From Ruminiclostridium cellobioparum DSM 1351 = ATCC 15832 (GTDB lineage: Bacteria; Bacillota; Clostridia; Acetivibrionales; DSM-1351): a stretch of 64,000 bases of DNA. The DNA lies in assembly GCF_000621505.1 (NCBI RefSeq), contig NZ_JHYD01000026.1, positions 62,001 to 126,000 on the forward strand, in the 5' to 3' direction. A model generated the notes under the pieces. The model made no database searches and had not been told where the DNA came from. It saw nothing but the letters and a program-made list of their open reading frames with translations. How positions within the stretch are numbered: position 1 is the stretch's first letter; every line of letters starts with the position of its first letter. The translations under genes and the position numbers were made by a program. This document shows positions 34,591-43,885 of the stretch, piece by piece.

Positions 34591-36900
34591 TCAAGCTTTT
34601 ATCAGTGCATTTTTTAGGACAGTTTTCATATCCGAAGCGCAAATAAATTTCAAAGATTTTCTTACGTTCTCCGGAATCTCGTCAATATCCTTTTTGTTAT
34701 CCAGGGGAAGGATAATAGTTTCAATCCCGGCCCTGTGGGCTGCCAGCACCTTTTCCTTCAGCCCTCCTATAGGGAGCACCCTGCCTCTCAGGGTTATCTC
34801 ACCTGTCATGGCAACCTTACTGCTGACCGGAACACCCGATAAGGCCGAAACCATGGCAGTCGCAAGAGTAATACCTGCTGATGGACCATCCTTTGGAATC
34901 GCTCCCTCCGGAACATGTATGTGAATGTCCCTGTTTTCATAGAAGCTTTCGTCTATCTTCAATTCCTTGCACTGGGATCTGATATAGCTCATGGCAGCTC
35001 TTGCCGATTCCTTCATCACATCTCCCAGATGCCCTGTCAGCTCCAGCTTTCCATTACCGTTCATCAAATTGACTTCTATGGACAGGGTATCACCTCCGAC
35101 AGGAGTCCATGCCAGACCTGTGGCAATACCAATCTCATCCTTTTCATTTGCAAAATCAAAACGGTACCTTTTTACGCCCAGATACTTTTCAAGGCTGCTT
35201 TTTGATACGGTTACAACGCGTTTGTTTTCTGAAACCAGGGTTTTTGCAACTTTTCTGCAGACAGAACCTATCTCTCTTTCAAGATTTCTGACACCTGCTT
35301 CCCTGGTGTAGTAATTTATAATATCTCTTATGGTCTCTTCGTCGATCTTAATGTTTTTCTGAGTCAGTCCGTTGAGTTCTATTTGCTTGGGAAGCAAATA
35401 TTTCATTGCAATGTTTGCCTTGTCTTCTTCGGTATAACTTGACAGGGTAATGACTTCCATTCTGTCCAGCAATGGCCTGGGAATTGAATCAAGGCTGTTG
35501 GCGGTAGTCAGAAATAATGCGTTCGACAGATTAAAGGGCAGTTCGAGGTAATGATCCCTGAAAGCGAAATTCTGTTCTGCATCCAGTACTTCCAACATTG
35601 CCGAAGCAGGGTCCCCTCTGAAATCGCTGCTCATTTTATCTATTTCATCCAGGAGTATCAGCGGATTATTGGACCCGGCCTGCTTGAGAGCGGATATTAT
35701 CCTTCCGGGCATTGATCCCACGTAGGTACGCCTGTGTCCGCGTATCTCCGACTCATCTTTGACACCGCCCAGTGAAATCCTGACATAGTTCCTGTTAAGA
35801 GCCTTTGCAATGGATTTTGCAATGGAGGTTTTTCCCACGCCCGGTGGTCCCACCAGGCACAGAATAGGTCCTCTGAGATTGTTCTTGAGTTTATGGACCG
35901 CAAGGTATTCCACAATACGTTCCTTAACTTTTGTCAGCCCGTAATGATCCTGTTCCAGAATTTCTTCGGCCCTGGCAAGATCAATATCCTCCTGGGTGGA
36001 TTTATTCCAGGGAAGATCAAATATCCAGTCAACATAGGTCCTTATTACACTGCCTTCGGCAGAACCCGAAGGCATCTTCAGAAGCCGGTCAAGTTCCTTG
36101 AGCACCTTCTTCTCGGCTTCTTCCGGAAGGCCGGCGTTTTCCAGCCTTGCCTTGTATTCTTCAACCTCTCCGGTGACTCCGTCCCTGTCCCCGAGTTCAT
36201 TTTGAATAGCCTTCATCTGCTCCCTGAGGTAATATTCCTTCTGGACCTTGTCTATCTGCTTTCTGACCTTTGTATTTATATCCTTCTCAATTTCAAGTAT
36301 TTCAGTTTCCTGATAAATAATTTTCAGGAGCCTTTCAATTCTTCTCAGCGGGTGGAATTCGGATAAAATTTCCTGCTTTTGCTCAACCTTAAGCGGAATG
36401 TTGTTTGCAATGATATCCGATACCTGGCTGATGTTGTTGATTTCCGCAACGGTCAAAGCCGTATCCGGAGAAACTTTTCCGCTTAGCTTCACATAGTCTT
36501 CGAATACGGCAACCAGGCGTCTTTTGAGGGCTTCAACCTCATTGTCCTCGAACTCTTCCTCCGCCTGTCCCTCAACAACCTCCACAACGAAAAAAGGTTC
36601 CCTCTGAACTATGTTTTTTATTTCGGCCCTGCTTATACCTTCAACAAGCACCCTGATAGTATCGCCCTGAAGCTTAAGCAGCTGCTTGACCTTTGATATT
36701 GTACCGATATCATATATATCCTCTTCGCCGGGTGAATCGGTGGAAGCATCCTTCTGTGCAACCAGAAAAATCAACTGGTCATTGATCATAGCTTCTTCCA
36801 GAGCTTTTATGGATTTTTCTCTTCCAACATCAAAATACAAAGTCATAAAAGGAAATACTGTTAAACCTCTCAGAGGTAACAGCGGTAATGTTTTAGCCAT
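34591..36900 (-). CDS. lon: ATP-dependent protease Lon
   Basis: This 769-residue LonA protease has an N-terminal substrate domain (1-200), a coiled coil (about 200-260) and an AAA+ module with GPPGVGKTS (near 349-357) and [11 protein letters not shown] serine protease domain has DGPSAG (Ser near 674) and a Lys about 43 residues later. It degrades misfolded and regulatory proteins in the cytosol. AGAGG precedes the ATG. It lies between pyk and the membrane-scaffold gene. Confidence 0.96.
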   Translation of the reverse strand: MAKTLPLLPLRGLTVFPFMTLYFDVGREKSIKALEEAMINDQLIFLVAQKDASTDSPGEEDIYDIGTISKVKQLLKLQGDTIRVLVEGISRAEIKNIVQREPFFVVEVVEGQAEEEFEDNEVEALKRRLVAVFEDYVKLSGKVSPDTALTVAEINNISQVSDIIANNIPLKVEQKQEILSEFHPLRRIERLLKIIYQETEILEIEKDINTKVRKQIDKVQKEYYLREQMKAIQNELGDRDGVTGEVEEYKARLENAGLPEEAEKKVLKELDRLLKMPSGSAEGSVIRTYVDWIFDLPWNKSTQEDIDLARAEEILEQDHYGLTKVKERIVEYLAVHKLKNNLRGPILCLVGPPGVGKTSIAKSIAKALNRNYVRISLGGVKDESEIRGHRRTYVGSMPGRIISALKQAGSNNPLILLDEIDKMSSDFRGDPASAMLEVLDAEQNFAFRDHYLELPFNLSNALFLTTANSLDSIPRPLLDRMEVITLSSYTEEDKANIAMKYLLPKQIELNGLTQKNIKIDEETIRDIINYYTREAGVRNLEREIGSVCRKVAKTLVSENKRVVTVSKSSLEKYLGVKRYRFDFANEKDEIGIATGLAWTPVGGDTLSIEVNLMNGNGKLELTGHLGDVMKESARAAMSYIRSQCKELKIDESFYENRDIHIHVPEGAIPKDGPSAGITLATAMVSALSGVPVSSKVAMTGEITLRGRVLPIGGLKEKVLAAHRAGIETIILPLDNKKDIDEIPENVRKSLKFICASDMKTVLKNALIKA

Positions 36901-36997
36901 ATTTATCCTCTCATTTACAAAAAATAATAAATCTAAAATTAATACTCACATCAATTGTTATTTATTATTCTTGTTATTATTATTGATATACAGACCT

Positions 36998-38740
36998 TTA
37001 ATCACATCTAAGTACAAGACCTCTTTCGGCATCTACCGTCACTACCGAACCGGTCTTTAAAATTCTGGTGGCATTTTCAGCTCCCACAATAACCGGCAGA
37101 TCAAGGGCCAGTCCCACGGTGGCAGTGTGGCAGGCCAATCCGCCTTCTTCCACTATGATAGCCGAAGCCCTTTTAATAACCGGCAGCATTTCGTTATTTG
37201 TAAATGGAGCTACCAGTATATTTCCGTCTTCAAATTTATCAAGTGCCTCCCCGGCTGTCTGTGCCACGCACAATTCACCAGTAACGGATGCATCTCCTAT
37301 TCCTGTTCCCTGTACTAATACTTTACCCACAATATGAACTTTCAATGTATTTGTAGTTCCGCTGATGCCTGCCGGTACTCCTGCAGTAATTACAGCCAGT
37401 TCGCCGTTTTTTACAAGACCTGATTCAAGAGCCTTTTCAATACCCATATCAAACATTTCATCGGTGGTATTTGCAACAGGCACCAGATAAGGCAGAACTC
37501 CCCAGGAAAGGCTGAGCTGCCTCTGAACTTTTGGATTTACAGTGGTCGCAATAATAGGGCACGCAGGACGGAATCTGGAAATCATCCGCGCAGTGTGACC
37601 TGACTGTGTTACGGTAATAATTGCAGCCGCTTTCAAATCAAGAGCCGTGGTACAGGTTGCATGGCTGATGGCATTTGTAACGCTGGTATTGATTTCAGTC
37701 TGCCGGGTGGTGAATCTCTTCCAGTAGTCCATGGAGCTTTCAGCCTTCTGGGCTATTCTTGACATGACCGCTATAGTCTCCAGAGGATACTTGCCTGCGG
37801 CGGTCTCACCCGAAAGCATTACTCCGCTGGTCCCGTCATATATGGCATTGGCAACGTCACTTGCTTCGGCACGGGTCGGCCTTGGATTTCTGATCATGGA
37901 ATCAAGCATCTGTGTTGCAGTAATAACAGGTTTCCCATTGCGGTAGCATTTTTCAATGATATTTTTTTGAACGACAGGCACTTCTTCAACAGGTATTTCA
38001 ACCCCCAGGTCACCTCTGGCAACCATTATTCCGTCCGAAACCTTTAGTATCTCGTCAAAATTTCTGATACCCTCCCGGTTTTCGATCTTTGCTATAACCA
38101 GAATATCGCTGCCGCCATTCTTTTCAAGCACTTTTCTAATTTCTATGACGTCGGAAGCCTTTCTAACAAAGGATGCAGCTATCATATCAAAGTCATTTTC
38201 GATGCCGAATTTTATATCGGCTATGTCCTGGCTGGTTAAAGCAGGCAATCTTATATCGGCTCCCGGAACATTTATACCCTTATGGTCACCTACCACGCCT
38301 CCGTTTTTTACTCTGCAGTAGATATCCTTATTCCTGATCTCCATTACTTCAAGTTCCACAAGACCGTCATTTATCAATATCCGGCTTCCCTTGGCCACAT
38401 CCATGTACAACTCTTTGTAGGTGATGCTGCAGCTTTTTTCATCGCCGATAATATCTTTGTTCACCAGGATAAAATCGTTATTCTCCTGTAATGTTACCTG
38501 ACCGTCTTTAAAATCACCTGTTCTTATTTCAGGGCCCTTGGTATCCAGGAGCAAGGGAATGGGCAGTCCCAATTCATCCCTGATTTTCTTGAATAAATCA
38601 GCTCTTTTTTTATGCTGTTCATGGTTGCCGTGGGAAAAATTCATTCTGGCTACATTCATTCCGCCAAGCATCATTTTCCTGAGAATTTCTTCATCGTCAG
38701 AGGCAGGTCCCAAAGTACATATTATCTTAGTCTTTCTCAT
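36998..38740 (-). CDS. pyk: Pyruvate kinase with C-terminal PEP-utiliser-like domain
   Basis: This 580-residue pyruvate kinase has MNFSHGNHEQ (residues about 34-43), KIENREGIRNFDE (about 219), the active-site ATQMLDSM and NAIYDGTSGVMLSGETAAG. The extra C-terminal domain (about 480-580) is like the phosphohistidine domain of PEP synthase, as in Bacillus. Its motif reads GGLACHTA near 533, keeping the His but with Cys where the related domain has Ser. It makes ATP and pyruvate from PEP at the end of glycolysis. GGAGGG precedes the ATG. Confidence 0.95.
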   Translation of the reverse strand: MRKTKIICTLGPASDDEEILRKMMLGGMNVARMNFSHGNHEQHKKRADLFKKIRDELGLPIPLLLDTKGPEIRTGDFKDGQVTLQENNDFILVNKDIIGDEKSCSITYKELYMDVAKGSRILINDGLVELEVMEIRNKDIYCRVKNGGVVGDHKGINVPGADIRLPALTSQDIADIKFGIENDFDMIAASFVRKASDVIEIRKVLEKNGGSDILVIAKIENREGIRNFDEILKVSDGIMVARGDLGVEIPVEEVPVVQKNIIEKCYRNGKPVITATQMLDSMIRNPRPTRAEASDVANAIYDGTSGVMLSGETAAGKYPLETIAVMSRIAQKAESSMDYWKRFTTRQTEINTSVTNAISHATCTTALDLKAAAIITVTQSGHTARMISRFRPACPIIATTVNPKVQRQLSLSWGVLPYLVPVANTTDEMFDMGIEKALESGLVKNGELAVITAGVPAGISGTTNTLKVHIVGKVLVQGTGIGDASVTGELCVAQTAGEALDKFEDGNILVAPFTNNEMLPVIKRASAIIVEEGGLACHTATVGLALDLPVIVGAENATRILKTGSVVTVDAERGLVLRCD

Positions 38741-39070
38741 AAATTAAACCCTCCAAAAGCAATTAACTGTTTTTATTGTTGCAAATATATAATTTGAAAT
38801 CTCCTATAAGCGTCATTGCTAATATTTGAAGATTAAATCGCAATATTTCAATATGAAAACATCTAATATGATATTTTATTTTTAGCTGATTGTCTACCAT
38901 ATATAATTTTTTAACAAACTTTTAATCTTGTTATACCCTGTATTTTATTATTTAATCTATTAGTTTGAATTTTTTGCATCTTGTATTATAATAAGTATTC
39001 TGCTAAAAATATTATCATTATTTTTGATATTTTGGCAATCAATTTGGGTAAATCCTACAATGGAGGTTAT
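38741..39070. other. Divergent AT-rich control region pyk / NSS symporter
   Basis: No coding frame was seen. The region is very AT-rich and contains the symporter promoter at 38965-38992. No palindrome or known riboswitch motif was recognised. Confidence 0.5.
38965..38992 (+). promoter_or_regulatory. Promoter of the NSS symporter gene
   Basis: TTGAAT at 38965-38970 and TATAAT at 38987-38992 are separated by 16 bases. Confidence 0.55.
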
Positions 39071-40444
39071 ATGAAAAATAAGAAAACGGCTTTTGAGCGC
39101 GAGCGTTTTTCAACCGGTCTGGCAGTATTTTTTGCCACTCTGAGCTCTACCGTGGGCCTTGGCAACATATGGAAGTTCCCGTACTTAACGGGCAAATACG
39201 GCGGCGGAGCTTTTCTGATCATTTATTTTTTTTGTGTGCTTTTCGTGGCGCTCCCGGTTATGATAAGCGAGATGTTTATTGGCAGAAGAACAAGAAAAAA
39301 TGCTATCGGAGCCATAAAAACCCTGACAAAAAAACCGTTTTGGAAGATCATCGGCTATATGGGAATAGTTTCGGCATTTTTTATACTGTTTTTTTACAGT
39401 GCTGTTGCAGGTTGGGTTTACTCTTATATTTTCAAGGCAATTTCAGGACTTTTTAAAAATGCTACCATGGACGGGGTGGAAAGTATATTTGGTCAAACAG
39501 TTACAGGACCGCTTCCTCCAATCATCTGGCAGATTGTTGCAATTGCAGTGGTCTCCACCATTTTGCTCTTTGGAGTAAAAAAGGGTATAGAGAGAATCAC
39601 CAAGCTGTTGATGCCTGTCCTGCTCATACTGATCATTATTTGCGACATCAGGGCATTATTGCTTCCTGGGGCCATGGAAGGGATAAAGTTCCTTTTTAAT
39701 GTAGATTTTTCCAGTGTGACAAAAGAAGTGGTTTTGATGGCTTTAGGACTCTCATTTTTCAAGCTTTCACTTGGAATGGGCACCATTATTACCTATGGCA
39801 GCTATTTTACCGCCGACAATAATATGTTTGCAACCTCCGGCAAAGTTGCTCTGGCAGATACGATAGTATCTCTGCTGGCGGGACTGGCCATATTCCCCGC
39901 GGTATTTTCCTTCGGCATGAAGCCTGAGCAGGGCCCCGGCCTGCTGTTCATGACAATTCCCCTGGTATTTTCAAAAATTCCTCTGGGAGGATTGCTTGTG
40001 GTCCTGTTTTTCATTCTGACTGCAATTGCAGCTACAACTGCAATGATGTCTATTTTTGAAGTGGTAATAACTTTTATAACCGAAGAACAAAAGCTTTCAA
40101 GAAGAAAAGCGGTTATAATAACCGCCGTCATTGTAATGGTATTTGGCATCCCGTCAGCACTGTCTGCAAACGGCACAAGCCTGTTAAGCAATATAAAAAT
40201 ATTGGGGCTTACCTTTTTTAATTTCTTTGACAGCGTTTCGTCAAACATTCTTCTGCCGCTGGGCGGTCTGCTGATTGTAATTTTTGTAGGATACTTTTTA
40301 AACAGACAGGATGTCGCCCAGGAGCTTTCCAACAAGGGCACTCTGAAGAATGGAGGCCTGATTAAAGCCTATCTTTTCCTGTTGAGGTTCATCACACCCA
40401 TACTGCTTTTGATTGTGTTTTTAAGCATGATTGGACTCATTTGA
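39071..40444 (+). CDS. Neurotransmitter:sodium symporter (NSS) family transporter
   Basis: This 457-residue protein has about eleven membrane helices and the NSS N-terminal signature GLGNIWKFPYLTGKYGGGAF (residues about 29-48), which lines the Na+ and substrate site. GGAGG lies 4 bases before the ATG at 39071; the longer frame to 38981 would include the promoter. Bacterial members such as LeuT, TnaT and MhsT import amino acids with Na+. The specific amino acid is unknown. A Na+-pumping decarboxylase lies a few kilobases away, so the Na+ gradient may power it. Confidence 0.92.
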   Translation: MKNKKTAFERERFSTGLAVFFATLSSTVGLGNIWKFPYLTGKYGGGAFLIIYFFCVLFVALPVMISEMFIGRRTRKNAIGAIKTLTKKPFWKIIGYMGIVSAFFILFFYSAVAGWVYSYIFKAISGLFKNATMDGVESIFGQTVTGPLPPIIWQIVAIAVVSTILLFGVKKGIERITKLLMPVLLILIIICDIRALLLPGAMEGIKFLFNVDFSSVTKEVVLMALGLSFFKLSLGMGTIITYGSYFTADNNMFATSGKVALADTIVSLLAGLAIFPAVFSFGMKPEQGPGLLFMTIPLVFSKIPLGGLLVVLFFILTAIAATTAMMSIFEVVITFITEEQKLSRRKAVIITAVIVMVFGIPSALSANGTSLLSNIKILGLTFFNFFDSVSSNILLPLGGLLIVIFVGYFLNRQDVAQELSNKGTLKNGGLIKAYLFLLRFITPILLLIVFLSMIGLI

Positions 40445-40457
40445 CGGATACGGATAC

Positions 40458-40523
40458 ACGCTGAGACAGCTGGTGAAACAGCTCATCACAAGTGTTTCAT
40501 CAGCTGTCTCAAGCGTATTTTTT
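40458..40523. terminator. Long hairpin terminator between convergent genes
   Basis: ACGC-GAGACAGCTG-TGAAACA from 40458 pairs with TGTTTCA-CAGCTGTCTC-GCGT ending at 40516, and a T run follows. It separates the symporter and citrate synthase genes. Confidence 0.85.
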
Positions 40524-40537
40524 TATGGGAAAATCAA

Positions 40538-41893
40538 TTATTCTCTTTCTTCCAACGGGATAAAGGGCTGCAGTTTGGAAATGCTCTTGTAGGCAGGTCT
40601 GATTATTTTCTGCATGCATACCACCTCTTCGATCCTATGTGCACACCAGCCTACTATCCTTGCAACAGCAAATAAAGGAGTAAACAGTTCGGTAGGAATT
40701 CCCAATGCATTGTAAACAAATCCCGAATAAAGATCCACATTTGCACAGATGTTTTTGGAAGTCCCCTTTTTCGCAGAGAACACCTCAGGACCTATTCTCT
40801 CCACGGCGTCATAAAGGAGGAATTCCTTTTCGCGGCCCTTTTCTATTGCAAGCTGGTGAGCCTTTTCCTTGAGAAGTATGGTTCTCGGATCGGACAAGGT
40901 GTATACCGCATGACCCAGGCCATAAATCAGGCCTGCCCCGTCAAATACTTCCCTGTTCATCATTCTGGTCAAATAGGACTTGACTTCATCATCGTCGGCC
41001 CAGTCGGATACATTTTCCTTTATATTTTCAAGCATCTGCATGGCCTTTATATTTGCACCGCCGTGTTTTGGGCCTTTAAGAGAACCAACGGCCGCCGCAA
41101 TTGCAGAATAAGTGTCGGTTTCGGTAGAGGAAACAACTCTAGCCGCAAAGGTGGAATTGTTTCCTCCGCCGTGTTCAGCATGCAATACAAGGGCAAGGTC
41201 AAGAATCTCGGCCTCGGTCCTTGTATATTTATTGTCAGGCCTGATCATGTGCAGTATGTTTTCGGCAGTTGACAGGTCAGGTCTCGGCATGTGGATATAG
41301 AGACTCTGTCCGCCGTAATAGTGGGATTTGGCCTGAAAGCCATAAGCCGCCATTGTAGGGAAACGGGCAATGAGCTCCATGCTCTGTCTCAATAGATTCT
41401 TAGGGTCAATGCTGTCGGGATCATTGTCATAGGAATATGAAACCAGCACGCTTCTTGCCAGCTTGTTCATAATATCTGAACTTGGAGCCTTAAGGATCAT
41501 ATCCTCGGTAAAACCGTTGGGAAGAGCCCTCAGATCCCCCAGCAGCCCGTTGAACTCACCCAGCTGCTCCTTGTTCGGCAGTTTTCCAAACATGAGCAAA
41601 TAGCAGACTTCTTCGAAACCAAACCTGTGTTCAGTCTGGAAACCTTTCACCAGGTCAACAACATCAATACCCCTGTAAATAAGGCGGCCCTCATCTTCCT
41701 TTCGCTCACCTTCATAAAGCACATAACCATGCACTTCACCTATTTCGGTAAGGCCGACCAGCACCCCCGAACCGTCACTGTTTCTAAGTCCTTTTTTAAC
41801 ATTATACTTGCTGAAAAACTCTGCATCTATTTTATTTACATCATCTATAGCATTTACCATTTTTTCTACATATGCATTTAATCTCTGTTCCAT
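40538..41893 (-). CDS. Citrate synthase (Si-type, citrate/2-methylcitrate family)
   Basis: This 451-residue enzyme has the catalytic His region HAEHGGGNNSTFAARV (near 238-253), GLGHAVYTLSDPR (near 323-335) and a catalytic Asp further on. It condenses oxaloacetate and acetyl-CoA to citrate. With the NADP isocitrate dehydrogenase encoded further on, it forms the oxidative branch to 2-oxoglutarate and glutamate in an incomplete cycle; aconitase is not in this window. AGGAGG precedes the ATG. The N-terminal extension of about 40 residues is typical of the clostridial long form. Confidence 0.93.
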   Translation of the reverse strand: MEQRLNAYVEKMVNAIDDVNKIDAEFFSKYNVKKGLRNSDGSGVLVGLTEIGEVHGYVLYEGERKEDEGRLIYRGIDVVDLVKGFQTEHRFGFEEVCYLLMFGKLPNKEQLGEFNGLLGDLRALPNGFTEDMILKAPSSDIMNKLARSVLVSYSYDNDPDSIDPKNLLRQSMELIARFPTMAAYGFQAKSHYYGGQSLYIHMPRPDLSTAENILHMIRPDNKYTRTEAEILDLALVLHAEHGGGNNSTFAARVVSSTETDTYSAIAAAVGSLKGPKHGGANIKAMQMLENIKENVSDWADDDEVKSYLTRMMNREVFDGAGLIYGLGHAVYTLSDPRTILLKEKAHQLAIEKGREKEFLLYDAVERIGPEVFSAKKGTSKNICANVDLYSGFVYNALGIPTELFTPLFAVARIVGWCAHRIEEVVCMQKIIRPAYKSISKLQPFIPLEERE

Positions 41894-42026
41894 AGCATCC
41901 TCCTAAATATCTCAATGAAATATTCAACTCCAAGTCATTCATATTCTATTGAAAATCTACCCCAATTTTATAATATTTCTTAATATATTGCAAGTTGTAT
42001 TTGTTAAAAAATCATCATTCTAATGC

Positions 42027-42105
42027 CTGTGTAATTTTATATATCAACTGGTAATTTCCGTACCAACTTCATGAAATAGGACACACCAAACACAATTTTA
42101 ATCAG
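42027..42105. repeat. Dispersed repeat, half copy of the foldback family
   Basis: This stretch, containing GGTAATTTCCGTACCAAC and then TTCATGAAATAGG, matches the reverse complement of 53067-53138 over about 75 bases. It has the TTCCGTAC-type tip but no matching opposite arm nearby, so it is a partial copy. Confidence 0.7.
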
Positions 42106-42160
42106 CACAACACATTAATTTACCATTAGCCAGGGAAAATATGGCACCCACATAAATTAA

Positions 42161-42204
42161 AAAAGCATATAAGCAAACCCTTTAAGCTTTGCCTATATGC
42201 TTTT
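42161..42204 (-). terminator. Hairpin terminator after the SEC-C gene
   Basis: AAAAGCATATA-GCAAA at 42161-42177 pairs with TTTGC-TATATGCTTTT at 42188-42204. It lies about 46 bases past the stop. Confidence 0.75.
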
Positions 42205-42249
42205 ATACTAATTTGCAATATCTTCAAGTTAAAATAGAACGCCGGTTAC

Positions 42250-42744
42250 CTATTGGCCGCAGCACTTTTTATATTTCTTGCCGCTTCCGCATGGGCAAGG
42301 GTCATTTCTGCCTACTTTATTGCTTACTGCCATCCTGGAAGTTCTAAACTCCTTGGTTATATCTTTTCTGGCATCTTCAGACAGGATATTGTCCCACTCG
42401 GACAGATTGTACAGCCAGTCGGCTTTTGCATCCAGCATATTGAAATAAAGCTTTTCATAATCTATTTCAACATCAATTATGCTTGTTTCCTCAAGAGAAT
42501 CAAGCTCAACCTCATTTACCAGACTGGTGTTTATTCCATCCAAAAAGCCCATAAAAGTGACGGAATCCATATTGAAGGAGCCTGCAACTTCAGACAGCTG
42601 ACCTTTTATAGTTTTCAGGTTATTTGCCAATATATAAGCATAGTTGTCTTTTTCTTTTAAGAAATATTCCTTCCAAAAAGCTTCATTTTCTTGTGGGGTT
42701 CTTTCCTTATCAGCGATTTCCCTCCACTGATCATTTAATGTCAT
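42250..42744 (-). CDS. SEC-C motif protein
   Basis: This 164-residue protein has a helical, acidic body of unknown family and a C-terminal zinc-binding SEC-C motif, [16 protein letters not shown] (residues about 148-163), as at the end of SecA. AAGGAG precedes the ATG. The motif binds zinc and can contact SecB or ribosomes, but the body gives no clue. The gene is alone, with a promoter about 140 bases upstream and a structured leader. Confidence 0.85.
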   Translation of the reverse strand: MTLNDQWREIADKERTPQENEAFWKEYFLKEKDNYAYILANNLKTIKGQLSEVAGSFNMDSVTFMGFLDGINTSLVNEVELDSLEETSIIDVEIDYEKLYFNMLDAKADWLYNLSEWDNILSEDARKDITKEFRTSRMAVSNKVGRNDPCPCGSGKKYKKCCGQ

Positions 42745-42912
42745 AAAAATTACTCCTTTTCATTAAATCAAAGTATTGCTCGCAGCATTCAGCATACGCC
42801 AAATGTTATAAAAAGACGCCTGCGGCTATCATCCCAAGGAGTCCGACGGAAAATCCCACTTCTTTCCGAATGGACTCCATGGTATTATATCACAGGAAAA
42901 AGTGTGCCGCAA
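42745..42912 (-). promoter_or_regulatory. Promoter and structured 5' leader of the SEC-C gene
   Basis: On the minus strand TTGCGG (42912-42907) and TATAAT (42889-42884) are separated by 17 bases. The transcript would begin near 42877 with a leader of about 130 bases. Its first part folds as GGAGTCC/GGACTCC enclosing CGGAAA/TTTCCG. GCC-GCA-GGC then precedes a run of five T. I do not match it to a known riboswitch class. Confidence 0.5.
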
Positions 42913-43027
42913 GTCCGGCACAGTCGGTGCCGGTGTCTGATATTTATGTTAACCCTTTATATTAATAGCGCATATATTGAAATAGAATAACAATTTCTAA
43001 ATATTTTTCAGGTATGGTGGTGAAATT

Positions 43028-43702
43028 ATGACAAATGAAAGTTTCTATTACACCGAAGATTATCTGGATGAAAGGCAAATACCCGGCAAATCATATATAA
43101 GGGTTTTTCACGCTGCCCCTGGCGCCCCCGAGGCTGATATTTACGCGAATGGAACACTCATCGCGCGCAGGATTGCCTTTGGACAGTTTACGGATTACAT
43201 TTCCGTCGATGCAGGAACATATAACATTGAAGCTTTTCCGGTTGGCTTGCATACGTCTCCTATCCTGAGAGTAACTCTTCCGGTCGAAGCTGAAAAAGTA
43301 TACACTCTGGCAGTTATCGGTATCCTTCCCAGGATAGGAATCCTGCCGGTAGAAGATGTCTATGAGCCGGTGAATCCGGGAAGGACAAATGTAAGATTCA
43401 TAAATCTGTCTCCCAATGCTCCGGGGTTAAGCCTGGCATTACGGGGAGGGTTGGAGCTTTTTTCAGACATCAGCTATACCGAGGTCAGCGATTACAGGGC
43501 AATGCTCCCCGGGCGGTATAACCTGATAGTCACTCACACCGGAACACCCACTGTGGTTGTCAATCTTCCAAATGTCACTCTGCGCCCGCGCAGAAATATT
43601 ACTTTTTATGTCGTAGGAATGTTCGGACAGACTCCTTCTTCCCTGGAAGTATATATTCCGATGGACGGTACTACCTATTTGCGGGAGGATTTTGACTTTT
43701 AA
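43028..43702 (+). CDS. DUF4397 domain protein
   Basis: This 224-residue protein has two DUF4397 (beta-sandwich) repeats, about 20-120 and 120-220. The first opens SYIRVFHAAPGAPEADIYAN and the second NVRFINLSPNAPGLSLAL. There is no signal peptide or membrane segment. In clostridia such proteins may be spore-coat or surface-associated, but this is not shown here. GGTGG lies about 7 bases before the ATG. It is a single gene ending in a terminator that faces the oad operon. Confidence 0.87.
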   Translation: MTNESFYYTEDYLDERQIPGKSYIRVFHAAPGAPEADIYANGTLIARRIAFGQFTDYISVDAGTYNIEAFPVGLHTSPILRVTLPVEAEKVYTLAVIGILPRIGILPVEDVYEPVNPGRTNVRFINLSPNAPGLSLALRGGLELFSDISYTEVSDYRAMLPGRYNLIVTHTGTPTVVVNLPNVTLRPRRNITFYVVGMFGQTPSSLEVYIPMDGTTYLREDFDF

Positions 43703-43755
43703 AGCCGCTGCTTAAAAGCTGAACTATTAAATACATGTGATAAATTATGTAATAA

Positions 43756-43841
43756 TGCCCGGTTATAAACTCCAAATAGACGAAACACCCATAAAATGCA
43801 TCTGTTTCCGGTGTTTCATTTATTGAAGCTGTACCCGGGCA
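43756..43841. terminator. Nested hairpin between convergent genes
   Basis: The inner stem GAAACACC (43782-43789) pairs with GGTGTTTC (43810-43817). An outer TGCCCGG (43756-43762) pairs with CCGGGCA (43835-43841). It separates the DUF4397 gene and oadB. T runs are weak. Confidence 0.6.
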
Positions 43842-43885
43842 CTGTGATTACTTAACCAATTTTTATTCTTCAGATCCATCTGTTC

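Larger units (their letters stand above)
41894..42249. other. Gene-free interval with repeat copy and terminator
   Basis: It contains the citA-side leader of the citrate synthase gene, one copy of the dispersed repeat (42027-42105) and the terminator of the SEC-C gene (42161-42204). No coding frame was recognised. Confidence 0.6.

Noticed and set aside
42806-42880. 24-codon frame (MESIRKEVGFSVGLLGMIAAGVFL-like) on the minus strand
   Set aside because: Its ATG lies only 3 bases after a TATAAT and has no ribosome binding site. It is better explained as the 5' leader of the SEC-C gene.
42806-42880. Resemblance of the SEC-C leader to a c-di-GMP-I riboswitch (ATTCGGAAAG...GTGGGA)
   Set aside because: Only the first short stretch is similar. 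The conserved ACGCAAAGCC and later GGTAGGTAGC elements are missing.
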